Below, in pieces: positions 31,951 through 40,826 of a stretch of DNA of 64,000 nt. Position 1 is the first letter of the stretch. Each line of letters starts with the position of its first letter. The notes beneath the pieces were generated by a model. The model searched no databases and was not told the DNA's origin. It saw only the letters and a program-made list of their open reading frames with translations. Source of the stretch: an uncultured Clostridia bacterium. GTDB lineage: Bacteria; Bacillota; Clostridia; Christensenellales; Borkfalkiaceae. Location: assembly GCA_947628505.1 (NCBI GenBank), contig CANRAD010000009.1, positions 17,824-81,823 of the forward strand, read 5' to 3'. The position numbers and the translations under genes were made by a program.

Positions 31951-33126
31951 ATGGAAATAAGGGGCATGAGATTCGGTACGGAAGTAACCCGAAAACTTCT
32001 CGACCTTATCGGTTCGCCCGATAAAAAACTCGGAATAATTCACATAGCCGGCACAAACGGCAAGGGCTCGGTCGCGGAATACTTGTCGCGCATACTCGTC
32101 GCCGCCGGATATAAAACGGGCACGTTTTCGTCGCCGGACGTATTTTCCGAAAACGACGGAGTGAGGATAAACTGTCGGCCGATAAAAGCGGCGGACTATG
32201 AAAGAGCCTTAAAAAAAGCCGGAGAAGCCGCTCGGGGAACGAGGGCGACGGCTTTCGAAATACAGACGGCGGCCGTTTTGGAGCTGTTCGCCGCGGAGAA
32301 GTGCGCATACGCCGTCGTCGAGTGCGGGCTCGGCGGGCTTGCGGACGCCACGAACGCGATTGCCGAAAAAGAACTTGCGCTCATATCTTCGATAGGCTTG
32401 GAGCACACGGACGTTCTCGGCAACGACATAATTTCCATATGCCGGCACAAGGCGGGAATAATAAAGGATATAACCCGCGCGATAGTTTCGCCTCTGCAAC
32501 CTGTTGAGGCCCGCGATTACTTCGCGGCGCTCGGCGCTTCGTTCGCGCCTCTCCCTAAGGACGTTACTGCGGTTCCCGGAGGTCAGACGTTTACCCTTTG
32601 CGGGGAAAAATACTCGATACGCCTTTTCGGCCCGGCCCAGCCGTATAACGCGTCGCTTGCGGCGTCGGCGGCTTTGAGGCTCGGCGTGAGCGCGCAAAAG
32701 ATAAGAGAAGGACTTGCGGCGGCAGTACTGCCCGGCAGAACGGAAGTCATTGCAGAGGGCGGGAACGAATACGTTCTCGACGGCTGCCACAATCCGCCCG
32801 CCTTTGCGGAGTTCGCGCGGTTTTTGAAAGAGCGGTACGCGAACGTCAGACTTGAAATAGTCGTTGGTTTTTTGAAGGACAAGGACGTCTCGGGCTGTAT
32901 GGAAAAACTTTCGGGACTGAACGCCGTTATAACGGCCGTAACTCCCGCGTGCGAGCGGGGAAGGGATAAATATTCTACCGCCGGAATGTGCCGCGAGGTA
33001 TTCGGCGAAGTATACACGGCGGAGAGCGTTACGGAGGCTCTCCGCGGGAAGAGAGGAACGATAGTCGTGTGCGGATCGTTCACGCTTTTAAAGGAGGCGC
33101 GCCAATGGATAGAGAAAAAGTTATAA
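31951..33126 (+). CDS. folC: Dihydrofolate/folylpolyglutamate synthase
   Basis: The 391-residue Mur-ligase-type protein has the P loop IIHIAGTNGKGSVAEYLSRIL (about 29-48, ATP site GTNGKGS). It also has the DVFSENDGVRI region, VVECGLGGLADATNA (about 121-135), EHTDVLG (about 151-157) and the C-terminal VLDGCHNPPA (about 269-278). It adds glutamate to dihydropteroate and folates. It is first in an operon folC-folE-folP-folBK with overlapping genes. Such a compact arrangement suggests de novo folate synthesis. Confidence 0.92.
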   Translation: MEIRGMRFGTEVTRKLLDLIGSPDKKLGIIHIAGTNGKGSVAEYLSRILVAAGYKTGTFSSPDVFSENDGVRINCRPIKAADYERALKKAGEAARGTRATAFEIQTAAVLELFAAEKCAYAVVECGLGGLADATNAIAEKELALISSIGLEHTDVLGNDIISICRHKAGIIKDITRAIVSPLQPVEARDYFAALGASFAPLPKDVTAVPGGQTFTLCGEKYSIRLFGPAQPYNASLAASAALRLGVSAQKIREGLAAAVLPGRTEVIAEGGNEYVLDGCHNPPAFAEFARFLKERYANVRLEIVVGFLKDKDVSGCMEKLSGLNAVITAVTPACERGRDKYSTAGMCREVFGEVYTAESVTEALRGKRGTIVVCGSFTLLKEARQWIEKKL

Positions 33127-33650
33127 AGGCGATAGAGGATTTGCTTGCGGCGCTCGGCGAAAACGTCGAGACCGAGGGGCTTAAAGACACGCCGAGGCGC
33201 GTTGCCGACGCCTACGCCGAAATTCTTTCGGGCGAGGGCAAAACGGCGGAGGAGCATCTCTCCCGCACTTTTTCGAGCGCGGGCGGCGAGATGGTATTGG
33301 AGAAAGATATCGATTTTTCGTCCACTTGCGAGCATCATCTGATGCCCTTTTTCGGTAAAATAGCCATAGCCTACATTCCCGACGGCAAAGTGGTGGGCAT
33401 TTCCAAGCTCGCCCGCACTGTGGAAGTCTTTTCCAAACGCCTTCAGATTCAGGAACGGCTTACAAACCAGATTGCCGAAGAGATAATGCGCTGTTTGAAG
33501 CCCAAGGGCGTTATGGTCATATGCGAAGCCGAACACACGTGCATGACTTGCCGCGGCGTCAGAAAGCCGGGTTCCAAAACCGTTACGTACTCCGTATCGG
33601 GCGATTTCCCCAAGGAAAAAAGGGACGAGGTTTTCAAACTTCTGAAATGA
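33105..33650 (+). CDS. folE: GTP cyclohydrolase I (type IA)
   Basis: The 181-residue enzyme has STCEHHLMPFFGKIAIAYIP (about 70-89) with the zinc Cys and catalytic His residues, KVVGISKLAR, and the second zinc Cys in HTCMTCRGVRKPGS (about 140-153). It converts GTP to dihydroneopterin triphosphate, the first step of folate synthesis. ATG 33105 has AAAGGAGG upstream and overlaps folC by 22 bp. Length is right for the family. Confidence 0.94.
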   Translation: MDREKVIKAIEDLLAALGENVETEGLKDTPRRVADAYAEILSGEGKTAEEHLSRTFSSAGGEMVLEKDIDFSSTCEHHLMPFFGKIAIAYIPDGKVVGISKLARTVEVFSKRLQIQERLTNQIAEEIMRCLKPKGVMVICEAEHTCMTCRGVRKPGSKTVTYSVSGDFPKEKRDEVFKLLK

Positions 33651-34459
33651 CTATCGGCAAGCGTGAATTTAAGGACAATACCTACGTCATGGCAATAATC
33701 AATCTCACGCCGGACAGCTTTTACGCTCCCAGCCGCAAATCGCGCGATAACGTTTTGTACGCCGCGGAAAAGGCGGTGAACGAGGGCGCGGCGGTCATAG
33801 ATATCGGCGCGCAGTCCACGCGGCCGGGCTATAAGGAGATAAGCGCGGAGGAGGAGATTGAGCGCTTTTGCGGCCCGCTCGCGGACATAAAACGCAACTT
33901 CGACGTTCCCGTTTCCGTAGACACCTATTTTTCGGCGTCGGCGCGCGCCGCGCTCGAAACGGGCGCGGATATGATAAACGACGTTTGGGGATTGACACAC
34001 GACGCTGATATGGCGAAAGTCATAGCCGGATTCAACGCCTCGGTGTGTATTATGCACAACTCAAAAACTCCCGTTACGGGCGATTTATGGGAGAACGTGT
34101 TGGGTTTTTTAAGAAAATCCGCCGGACTCGCTCTCGCCGCGGGCATAGATAAAGACAAAATAATAGTGGACGGCGGCATAGGCTTTGCCAAGTCCCGCGA
34201 ACAGAATTTCGAGCTTTTGAACGGCTATGAAAAGCTCTCCGTTCTCGGCTATCCCGCTCTTTTGGGATGCAGCCGCAAGTCAATGTTCGGCGGCTCCGTC
34301 GACGACCGCCTCGCGCCCACCCTTGGCGCAAGCGTGAGGGCGTATAAAAAGGGAGTGCTCTTCGTGCGCGTTCACGACGTCGCCCCCAACGTCCGCGCCA
34401 TAAACGATTGCCGCAATTTCGGCTACGATCCTTACGATTGGGAGGCATATCTTGGATAA
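33647..34459 (+). CDS. folP: Dihydropteroate synthase
   Basis: The 270-residue TIM barrel has AIINLTPDSFYAPSRKS (about 16-32; usually NVTPDSFSDGG), IDIGAQSTRPGY (about 50-61; usually DIGGESTRPG), MINDVWGL, DGGIGFAKS and GCSRKSMFG. It joins pABA to the pterin and is the sulfonamide target. The variants at the substrate loops are worth noting. The start ATG overlaps the folE stop (ATGA). Confidence 0.92.
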   Translation: MTIGKREFKDNTYVMAIINLTPDSFYAPSRKSRDNVLYAAEKAVNEGAAVIDIGAQSTRPGYKEISAEEEIERFCGPLADIKRNFDVPVSVDTYFSASARAALETGADMINDVWGLTHDADMAKVIAGFNASVCIMHNSKTPVTGDLWENVLGFLRKSAGLALAAGIDKDKIIVDGGIGFAKSREQNFELLNGYEKLSVLGYPALLGCSRKSMFGGSVDDRLAPTLGASVRAYKKGVLFVRVHDVAPNVRAINDCRNFGYDPYDWEAYLG

Positions 34460-35255
34460 GATTTTAATACGCGGTCTGGAAATAAATGCGTGCCACGGCG
34501 TTCGTTCTTTCGAAAAAACCGATCCGCAGCCGTTTGTGTTCGACGCGGACGTGTACGTCGATTTCTATAAGGCTTCGCTCTCAGACGACTTGCGCGACAC
34601 AGTCGATTATTCGGGAATATGTTCGCTTATACAGCAGGTAACTTTCTCCAATTCCTTCAATCTCATAGAAAAACTCGCATACGAATGCGCATATGCCGTT
34701 CTCGGCGCATATCCCGCGGTTTCGCGCATATCCTTGACGGCGTATAAACCCAACGCGCCGGTAAAGCAGAAGTTTTCGTCCGTGGGAGTATCCGTTGACG
34801 TTTCGAGGGAGATTGTTTATCTCTCTCTCGGTTCCAGCCTCGGCAACAGGCGCGCTTATATAGACAAAGCGCTCGGCAAACTCTCCCTTACGCGCGGCAT
34901 ATCCGTCAAAAAAGTTTCGTCATACATAAAAACCGCGCCCGAAGGCGGCGTCGCGGTCAACGAATTTCTCAATTGCGCGGCGGAAATAGAGACGTTTCTC
35001 TCCCCGAGAGCTCTTCTGAACCGTATACACGAGGTGGAGGCGGAGTGCGGCAGGGTGAGAGTTAAACGCTGGGAAGACAGGACGGTCGATATAGACATAA
35101 TTTTCTTCGGCAAGCGCGAAATCGTCGAGGACGACCTTATAATCCCCCATCCGGCATACGCCTCGCGCGCGTTCGTCATAAACCCGCTCAAAGAAATCGC
35201 TCCCGAGTTCGTCTGCCCCGGAAGCGGCGTGAAGATAAAGGATATGAAAATCTGA
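34452..35255 (+). CDS. folBK: FolB-FolK fusion (dihydroneopterin aldolase / HPPK)
   Basis: The 267-residue protein joins two folate enzymes. Residues 1-117 are FolB (LIRGLEINACHGV, then DTVDYSGICSLI, EKLAYECAYAVL and LTAYKPNAPV). Residues 118-267 are FolK (VYLSLGSSLGNRRAYIDKAL, then RVKRWEDRTVDIDIIFFG with the HPPK signature). They act in sequence to make the pterin pyrophosphate used by FolP. The start is TTG 34452 with GGGAGG 8 nt upstream, overlapping folP by 8 bp. Confidence 0.92.
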   Translation: MDKILIRGLEINACHGVRSFEKTDPQPFVFDADVYVDFYKASLSDDLRDTVDYSGICSLIQQVTFSNSFNLIEKLAYECAYAVLGAYPAVSRISLTAYKPNAPVKQKFSSVGVSVDVSREIVYLSLGSSLGNRRAYIDKALGKLSLTRGISVKKVSSYIKTAPEGGVAVNEFLNCAAEIETFLSPRALLNRIHEVEAECGRVRVKRWEDRTVDIDIIFFGKREIVEDDLIIPHPAYASRAFVINPLKEIAPEFVCPGSGVKIKDMKI

Positions 35256-35261
35256 AAATCC

Positions 35262-35287
35262 AAGCCCGCCGTAAAGCGGGCTTTTTT
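35262..35287 (+). terminator. Terminator of the folate operon
   Basis: AAGCCCGC (35262-35269), loop CGTAAA, GCGGGCTT (35276-35283), then T to 35287. It lies right after folBK. Confidence 0.88.
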
Positions 35288-35342
35288 ATGCGCTTTTATC
35301 GGAATTTCCGTTTGTCGACCGATACCGGCAGACTTTCAATTA

Positions 35343-35405
35343 TTTGTGCAATGTGCACAAAAATTTTTAAACAATATATACAAATTGCAATAGATATGTT
35401 ATAAT
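35343..35405 (+). promoter_or_regulatory. Extended -10 promoter and 19-bp palindrome before the Ppx/GppA gene
   Basis: TGTTATAAT (35397-35405) is an extended -10 without a clear -35. A perfect palindrome, TTTGTGCAATGTGCACAAA (35343-35361, 8-bp arms around ATG), lies about 35 nt upstream and looks like a repressor or activator site. Confidence 0.55.
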
Positions 35406-35474
35406 GCCATACGCGAAAGTATGATTTTTTAAACGCGTTGCGCGCGTGGTCGCGTGCGCGGGGAGTATAAAGGT

Positions 35475-36989
35475 TTGGAAAAGATTGGCATAATAGATTT
35501 GGGCTCGAATTCCGCAAGGCTCGTCATAGTAAATCTGTTCGAAGACGGATACTTTATGGTCATGGACGAATTGAAAGAGAGCGTCCGTCTCGGTCAGGAT
35601 ATGGAAAAGGACGGGTTTTTAAAGCCGGCGCGCGTTGCCGAAACGATAAAAACTCTGAAAATGTTCAAAAAGCTGTGCGACGCGAGCGGCGTAACGCGCA
35701 TAATAGCCGTTGCCACGGCGGCGGTTCGGCGCGCGAAAAATCAGCGCAGTTTTCTTGACGAAATACAGGCGAGTTGCGGCATAAAAATACGCGTTCTCAC
35801 CGCCGAAGAAGAGGCGGTGCTCGTCTATCGCGGCGTTATAAACACAATGGACGTTCCCAAGGGCATAATACTCGAAATAGGCGGCGGTTCGACGAAAATC
35901 GTGTACTATAACAGGAGAAACATGCTCAACTACGTAACCTTGCCTTTCGGCGCGGTAACGCTTACGGGGATGTTTGCCGACGAATCCCTTCGCCCGGAAG
36001 AACAGGCGAAAAAGATCGAGGAGTTCTTCACCGAGCAGCTTTCGAAGGTGGAATGGCTCAAAGAAGTCGACGAGGACGTGCAGATGATAGGCGTCGGCGG
36101 CTCTTTCAGAAATCTGTTCAAAATAACCAAAATGGTGCGCAAATATCCCTTGGATACCGTGCACAATTACAATATGCTCGTAGAGGATTTCACACCCATT
36201 TACGATATGATAAAGGTGCTTGACCTCGATAAAAAGAAGAAGATAAAGGGGCTCTCCGCCGAGCGCGCGGACATTCTTCCCGCCGCGCTCGCCGTAATCA
36301 AGTCGTTTACGGACTATTTCAACATCGATAATTTCACGCTTTCCGGCGCCGGACTGAGAGAGGGCATAATGTTCAATCAGGCTCTCCCCATGACGCTCGA
36401 AAAGCCCATAGCCGACGTTCTGAATTATTCGCTTACCACGCTCGTAAAGTATTACGATTGCGATGAAAAGCATGTGGAACACGTGGTAAATCTGAGCATA
36501 CAGCTCTTCAAACAGCTTCGCGTTCTGCATAAATTCCCCCGTCAGTATTTGAGAGTGCTCAAAGTTGCGGCAATGCTTCACGATTGCGGCATGCGCATAA
36601 AGTATTACAATCATCAGCGCCACAGCTGGTATATGATTCTCAATTCCACGCTGTACGGCGTTTCGCACAGGGACATAGTGCTTGCGGCGTTCACGGCTTG
36701 TTGCCATAAAAAGGAGGACATAAACCCCTATGATTGGGCGAGATATCGCGACCTCGTTTCGGACGAAGATCTCGAAATCGTCAAAAAGCTCGGGGTGATG
36801 CTCAGGATAGCCGAGAGCCTCGACAGGTCCGATTCGGGCTCGATAAAATCGATAAATTGCGATATATTGGGCGATTCGGTCATAATGAAAACGGAAATGG
36901 ACGGCGACGCTTCTCTCGAAATACGCAACGCCATGACAGCGAGCGCCGAGTTCAGAAAATCATTCCACAAAAACCTCGAAATACTTTAA
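35475..36989 (+). CDS. Ppx/GppA-family phosphatase with C-terminal HD domain
   Basis: The 504-residue protein has the actin-like Ppx/GppA domain (IGIIDLGSNSARLVIVNLF at 4-22, LEIGGGSTKIVYY at about 138-150, IGVGGSFRNL at about 206-215). An HD-type domain follows (about 320-500, with AAMLHDCGMRIKYYNHQRHS). The family hydrolyses polyphosphate or pppGpp. The HD part is common in Firmicute and E. coli Ppx homologues. I use TTG 35475, which begins GLEKIGIID-like homology directly and has GGGAG upstream; GTG 35454 is possible. It is transcribed as a single gene. Confidence 0.87.
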   Translation: MEKIGIIDLGSNSARLVIVNLFEDGYFMVMDELKESVRLGQDMEKDGFLKPARVAETIKTLKMFKKLCDASGVTRIIAVATAAVRRAKNQRSFLDEIQASCGIKIRVLTAEEEAVLVYRGVINTMDVPKGIILEIGGGSTKIVYYNRRNMLNYVTLPFGAVTLTGMFADESLRPEEQAKKIEEFFTEQLSKVEWLKEVDEDVQMIGVGGSFRNLFKITKMVRKYPLDTVHNYNMLVEDFTPIYDMIKVLDLDKKKKIKGLSAERADILPAALAVIKSFTDYFNIDNFTLSGAGLREGIMFNQALPMTLEKPIADVLNYSLTTLVKYYDCDEKHVEHVVNLSIQLFKQLRVLHKFPRQYLRVLKVAAMLHDCGMRIKYYNHQRHSWYMILNSTLYGVSHRDIVLAAFTACCHKKEDINPYDWARYRDLVSDEDLEIVKKLGVMLRIAESLDRSDSGSIKSINCDILGDSVIMKTEMDGDASLEIRNAMTASAEFRKSFHKNLEIL

Positions 36990-36992
36990 TAA

Positions 36993-37022
36993 AAATGCCG
37001 TCCATAAAACGGGCGGCATTTA
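36993..37022 (+). terminator. Terminator after Ppx/GppA
   Basis: AAATGCCGTCC and GGGCGGCATTT form an 11-bp stem with loop ATAAAAC. It is followed by TATAG rather than a long T run, and maf starts 10 nt later, so read-through is possible. Confidence 0.6.
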
Positions 37023-37031
37023 TAGCTTTAT

Positions 37032-37589
37032 ATGAATTACGTGCTTGCGAGCGCCTCGCCGAGGCGCAGAGAGTTATTGAAACAAATTCTTCCCGAATTC
37101 GAAATAGTGCCCGCCGAGAGCGGAGAAGAGGTGAACATATCCCTTTTCCCCGAACAGATGGCTTGCGCTCTCGCGGAGAGAAAGTGCGACGAAGTGTTTG
37201 CAAAGCGTCCGGACTGCACGGTAATAGGCTGCGACACCGTCGTCGCGTTCAACGGCGAAACGCTCGGCAAACCCGCAGACCGCGACGACGCGACGCGCAC
37301 TCTGAAAATGCTTTCCGGCAAAACGCATTTCGTCATAACGGCGGTGTGCGTGCGCAACAAATACAAAAAAGCGTGCGAATTCGATAAAACCGAAGTGCGT
37401 TTCAACGTGCTCTCGGACGAATTTATAAGAATTTACGTTGACGGCGGTTCCCCGCTCGACAAGGCCGGAAGTTACGGCATACAGGACGGAGGCCTTGTAA
37501 AAGAGTATTTCGGCAGTTATACAAACGTGGTGGGACTGCCCGTAACGCTTACGAAAAAATTACTTGAAAAAGTGAGTCTTGACGAATGA
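37032..37589 (+). CDS. maf: Maf/YceF-family nucleotide pyrophosphatase
   Basis: The 185-residue protein has VLASASPRRRELLKQI (4-19), the Maf SxSPRRxELL motif, IGCDTVVAFNGETLGKP (about 67-83) and the SYGIQDGG motif (about 150-157). Maf enzymes hydrolyse dTTP/UTP and modified nucleotides, preventing their incorporation. The next gene, mreB-like, overlaps by 4 bp. In many Firmicutes maf lies just upstream of mreB, which supports both calls. Confidence 0.9.
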   Translation: MNYVLASASPRRRELLKQILPEFEIVPAESGEEVNISLFPEQMACALAERKCDEVFAKRPDCTVIGCDTVVAFNGETLGKPADRDDATRTLKMLSGKTHFVITAVCVRNKYKKACEFDKTEVRFNVLSDEFIRIYVDGGSPLDKAGSYGIQDGGLVKEYFGSYTNVVGLPVTLTKKLLEKVSLDE

Positions 37590-38623
37590 AAAGAATAGCA
37601 ATTGATCTCGGTTCGAGCACGACGAAAATATATATGCCCGGTTGCGGCGTCGTCCTTACGGAAGCCACTTGCATTGCGGTGGAGGAATACGAAGAGCGCG
37701 GCGAAAAGCGTATCGAGGTAAAGGCGTGCGGCGATAAGGCGCGCGCGCTTTCGGGAAGGTCGGCGGTAAACACGCATATAGTTTATCCCGTGTCCGAAGG
37801 AGAGATAGTTCACGAGGCGCTCGCCGCGTGTCTCCTCGAATACTTTCTCTCGAAGATAGAGATAACAAGGCGCAAGGCGCGCCACACGGAAGTGATGTTC
37901 ATAGTGCCGTGCGGGATTAAGAGGGAGAGCAAACTCAAATATAAACGCCTTGCCGACGAATGCGGCATAGAGATGGCGTATTTCACCCTCGTGCCGTTCG
38001 CCGCCGTGCTGGGACATAACGTTGCGATAAACGAGAGCACGCCGATGTTTTCTCTCGACATAGGCCATACCGTAACGAACATGGCCGCGCTCTCCAAGGA
38101 CGGAATAATTTCCGGACTGAGCATAAATTTGGGCGGCGGGAACATAGACGTGCGTATTATAGACGATTTTGCGGAGAACGCGAATTTCAAAATGGGCGCG
38201 CTTACCGCCGAACGCGTCAAAAAAACGGTGGGCAGTCTTTTGCGCGACGACAACAAGATGACCGTCGCCGACGGCAGGGAAGTTTCCTCCGGCGCGCCGG
38301 CTTCCGTATCCGTCAATTCGGGCAGGATATATAAGATAATAACCGCTTGCGTGGATAAAATTCTGGAATATGTGCGCATAGTCCTTTCAAAACTTCCGGC
38401 GGAGGTCGCCTCGGGCGTCATGCGCGGCGGTATTTATCTTTCCGGCGGAATGATGAAACTCGACGGGCTTCCCGAATATATCGGCGAAAAGTTGCAGATA
38501 CCCGTAAACATGCCGGAAGAGTCCGGCCTTGCGGCGGTGATAGGCGGCGGCGCGATTTTGTCCGACGACGAGATGCTCGAAAGGCTCGCAACCGTCGAGG
38601 AAGACGTCGTCTCGGAAGATTGA
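37586..38623 (+). CDS. mreB: MreB/Mbl-like bacterial actin
   Basis: The 345-residue protein has the actin phosphate-1 motif IAIDLGSSTTKIYMPGCGVVL (about 4-23), FSLDIGHTVTNMA (about 155-167, phosphate 2) and GGIYLSGGMMKLDGL (about 287-301, adenosine motif). The C-terminal tail is acidic. It matches MreB/Mbl in length and order. mreC and mreD do not follow; lepA comes next behind a terminator. Divergence is noticeable (LSGGMMKLDG for the usual LTGGGALLRG), so a paralogue with a special role is possible. Start ATG overlaps maf. Confidence 0.82.
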   Translation: MKRIAIDLGSSTTKIYMPGCGVVLTEATCIAVEEYEERGEKRIEVKACGDKARALSGRSAVNTHIVYPVSEGEIVHEALAACLLEYFLSKIEITRRKARHTEVMFIVPCGIKRESKLKYKRLADECGIEMAYFTLVPFAAVLGHNVAINESTPMFSLDIGHTVTNMAALSKDGIISGLSINLGGGNIDVRIIDDFAENANFKMGALTAERVKKTVGSLLRDDNKMTVADGREVSSGAPASVSVNSGRIYKIITACVDKILEYVRIVLSKLPAEVASGVMRGGIYLSGGMMKLDGLPEYIGEKLQIPVNMPEESGLAAVIGGGAILSDDEMLERLATVEEDVVSED

Positions 38624-38663
38624 GAAAATATGAGGATATATTCTTCGGATATTTTGAGATAAT

Positions 38664-38700
38664 GCGCGCGGATTTTTCTTGCAAAAATCCGCGCTGTTTT
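38664..38700 (+). terminator. mreB terminator overlapping the lepA promoter
   Basis: GCGCGGATTTTT (38664-38675) and AAAAATCCGCGC (38683-38694 or one base offset) form a 12-bp stem followed by TGTTTTA. The lepA -35 (38679-38684) lies in the loop and right arm. Confidence 0.8.
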
Positions 38701-38707
38701 ATATAAT
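38679..38707 (+). promoter_or_regulatory. lepA promoter giving a leaderless transcript
   Basis: TTGCAA (38679-38684), 17 nt and TATAAT (38702-38707). The lepA ATG at 38714 is 7 nt past the -10, so RNA should start at or next to the A of ATG. Confidence 0.75.
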
Positions 38708-38713
38708 TGAAGC

Positions 38714-40516
38714 ATGGATAAAAAGAACATAAGGAATTTCTGTATAATAGCGCATATAGACCACGGGAAGAGCACTCTTGCGGACAGGCTTATGGAGAGC
38801 ACGGGGCAGGTTTCCGAGCGCGATATGGAGGAACAGCTCCTCGATTCAATGGATATCGAGCGCGAACGCGGCATAACCATAAAACTTGCGCCGGTGCGGA
38901 TGTTCTATAAAGCTCTCGACGGCGAAGAATACGAATTCAATCTCATAGACACCCCGGGGCATGTCGACTTCACATACGAAGTTTCCCGTTCTCTGGCGGC
39001 GTGCGAAGGCGCGATACTCGTCGTCGATGCAACGCAGGGCGTCGAGGCGCAGACTCTCGCCAACGTATATCTCGCAATCGAAAACAACCTCGAAATTCTT
39101 CCGGTGATAAACAAGATAGATCTAGCGAGCGCCCGCCCCGAAGAGGCGAAAAAGGAGATAGAGGAAGTCATAGGCCTTGACGCTTCGTATGCTCCGCTCA
39201 TCTCCGCGAAAGAGGGCATAAATATCCGCGAAGTGCTCGAAGACGCCATAAAATATTTTCCGGCGCCGTCGGGCGATGAGAACGCCCCCTTGAAGGCGCT
39301 CATATTCGACAGCTATTACGATAACTATAAGGGCGTAATTTTATTCGTCCGCATAAAAGAGGGCGCCGTTGCGCCGGGCGACAGGATAAAAACTTTCCGC
39401 TCCGACAAGATATACGAAGTGGTGGAAACGGGAGTGTTCGCCCCGGGGCTATTGCCGAAGAGCGGCTTGTCCGCGGGCGAAGTCGGCTATGTCGCCGCTT
39501 CGATAAAGTCTATTCAGGACGTCGCCGTCGGCGATACGCTCACCGGCGCCGACAACCCCGCCGCGGAGTCTCTCCCCGGCTACAAAAAAGTTCAGAGCGT
39601 GGTTTTTTGCGGGATATATCCGCTCGACGGCAGTAAATTCGGCGACCTCAAAGACGCGCTTTTGAAGTTGCAATTGAACGACGCTTCTCTGATATTCGAG
39701 GCGGATACGTCTCAGGCGCTCGGCTTCGGCTTCCGCTGCGGATTTCTGGGACTTCTGCACATGGAGATAATTCAGGAGCGTTTGGAGCGCGAATTCGGGC
39801 TGGACATCATAACCACCGCGCCTTCGGTAAGCTATAAAGTGATAAAGACGGACGGAACGGAGATGTTCGTCGACAACCCGTCGCATCTGCCGTCGGCTTC
39901 GGAGACGGAGCATATGGAAGAGCCCATAGTAAAGTGCGATATATATTCCCCTCCCGACTATCTCGGGCAGATAATGGATTTGTGCCGCGAAAAGAGGGGA
40001 ACGTTTCTGCAAATGACGTACCTCGACAAAAGCCGCGTGCGTCTGGAATACAAACTGCCTTTGAACGAGATAATTTTCGACTTTTTCGATTCGGTCAAAT
40101 CGCGCACGCGCGGTTATGCGAGCTTCGATTACGAGCTCATAGGCTACGAAAAGAGCAAGCTCGTGAAGCTCGATATCCTTTTGAACGGCGAGGTGTGCGA
40201 CGCGCTCTCCATGATAGTGCACGAGGACAGCGCCTATCCGCGCGGAAGAACGCTGTGCGAAAATTTAAAGGAAGCCATTCCCCGCCAACTGTTCGAAGTA
40301 CCGGTGCAGGCGGCGATAGGCGGCAAGATAATCGCCCGCGAAACGGTAAAGGCAATGAGAAAAGACGTGCTCGCCAAGTGCTACGGCGGAGACATAACCC
40401 GAAAGAAAAAATTGCTCGAAAAACAGAAAGAGGGCAAAAAGCGCATGAGAAGAATAGGCAACGTCGACGTTCCGAGCGAAGTTTTCATGCAGATTTTAAA
40501 GACGAACAAGGATTGA
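38714..40516 (+). CDS. lepA: Elongation factor 4 (LepA)
   Basis: The 600-residue GTPase has G1 [16 protein letters not shown] (about 12-27), G2 region [14 protein letters not shown]3 IDTPGHVDF (about 78-86) and G4 NKID (about 132-135). EF-G-like domains II, III and V follow, and the unique LepA C-terminal domain (about 490-600) ends [19 protein letters not shown]...VP. It acts on stalled or mistimed ribosomes. Full length. The promoter leaves no room for a ribosome binding site. Confidence 0.95.
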   Translation: MDKKNIRNFCIIAHIDHGKSTLADRLMESTGQVSERDMEEQLLDSMDIERERGITIKLAPVRMFYKALDGEEYEFNLIDTPGHVDFTYEVSRSLAACEGAILVVDATQGVEAQTLANVYLAIENNLEILPVINKIDLASARPEEAKKEIEEVIGLDASYAPLISAKEGINIREVLEDAIKYFPAPSGDENAPLKALIFDSYYDNYKGVILFVRIKEGAVAPGDRIKTFRSDKIYEVVETGVFAPGLLPKSGLSAGEVGYVAASIKSIQDVAVGDTLTGADNPAAESLPGYKKVQSVVFCGIYPLDGSKFGDLKDALLKLQLNDASLIFEADTSQALGFGFRCGFLGLLHMEIIQERLEREFGLDIITTAPSVSYKVIKTDGTEMFVDNPSHLPSASETEHMEEPIVKCDIYSPPDYLGQIMDLCREKRGTFLQMTYLDKSRVRLEYKLPLNEIIFDFFDSVKSRTRGYASFDYELIGYEKSKLVKLDILLNGEVCDALSMIVHEDSAYPRGRTLCENLKEAIPRQLFEVPVQAAIGGKIIARETVKAMRKDVLAKCYGGDITRKKKLLEKQKEGKKRMRRIGNVDVPSEVFMQILKTNKD

Positions 40517-40517
40517 T

Positions 40518-40826
40518 ATGGGATTTTTTGCCGAAGTTTACAAGACGGTCAGAACAATACCCCGCGGCAAAGTGCTCTCCTACGGCGAAGTGGCCGCGCG
40601 CTGCGGCTCTCCGAGGGCTTCGCGGCAGGTCGGCTGGGCGTTACATTCCAATCCGGAACCGGGCGTCATACCTTGCCACAGGGTGGTTTTTTCCGACGGC
40701 AGCGTCAGCCCGGGTTTCGCTTTCGGAGGGCCGGGCGTTCAGAGGGCGCTTTTGGAGAGCGAGGGCGTCGTGTTCGGAGCAGACGGCCGCATAGACATGA
40801 AAAAATACCGTTGGGAGGGAGAATAA
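40518..40826 (+). CDS. Alkyltransferase-family protein (MGMT C-terminal domain / Ada-like)
   Basis: The 102-residue protein equals only the DNA-binding and active-site domain of O6-alkylguanine transferases. It has VRTIPRGKVLSYGEVAARCG (about 11-30) and the active-site motif VIPCHRVVFSDG (about 50-61, with Cys at about 53). The Cys is present, unlike in ATL proteins that have Trp. Stand-alone domains of this kind (YbaZ/ATL-type) flag alkylated guanine or may still transfer the alkyl group. It begins 1 nt after lepA and ends immediately before hemW. Confidence 0.85.
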   Translation: MGFFAEVYKTVRTIPRGKVLSYGEVAARCGSPRASRQVGWALHSNPEPGVIPCHRVVFSDGSVSPGFAFGGPGVQRALLESEGVVFGADGRIDMKKYRWEGE

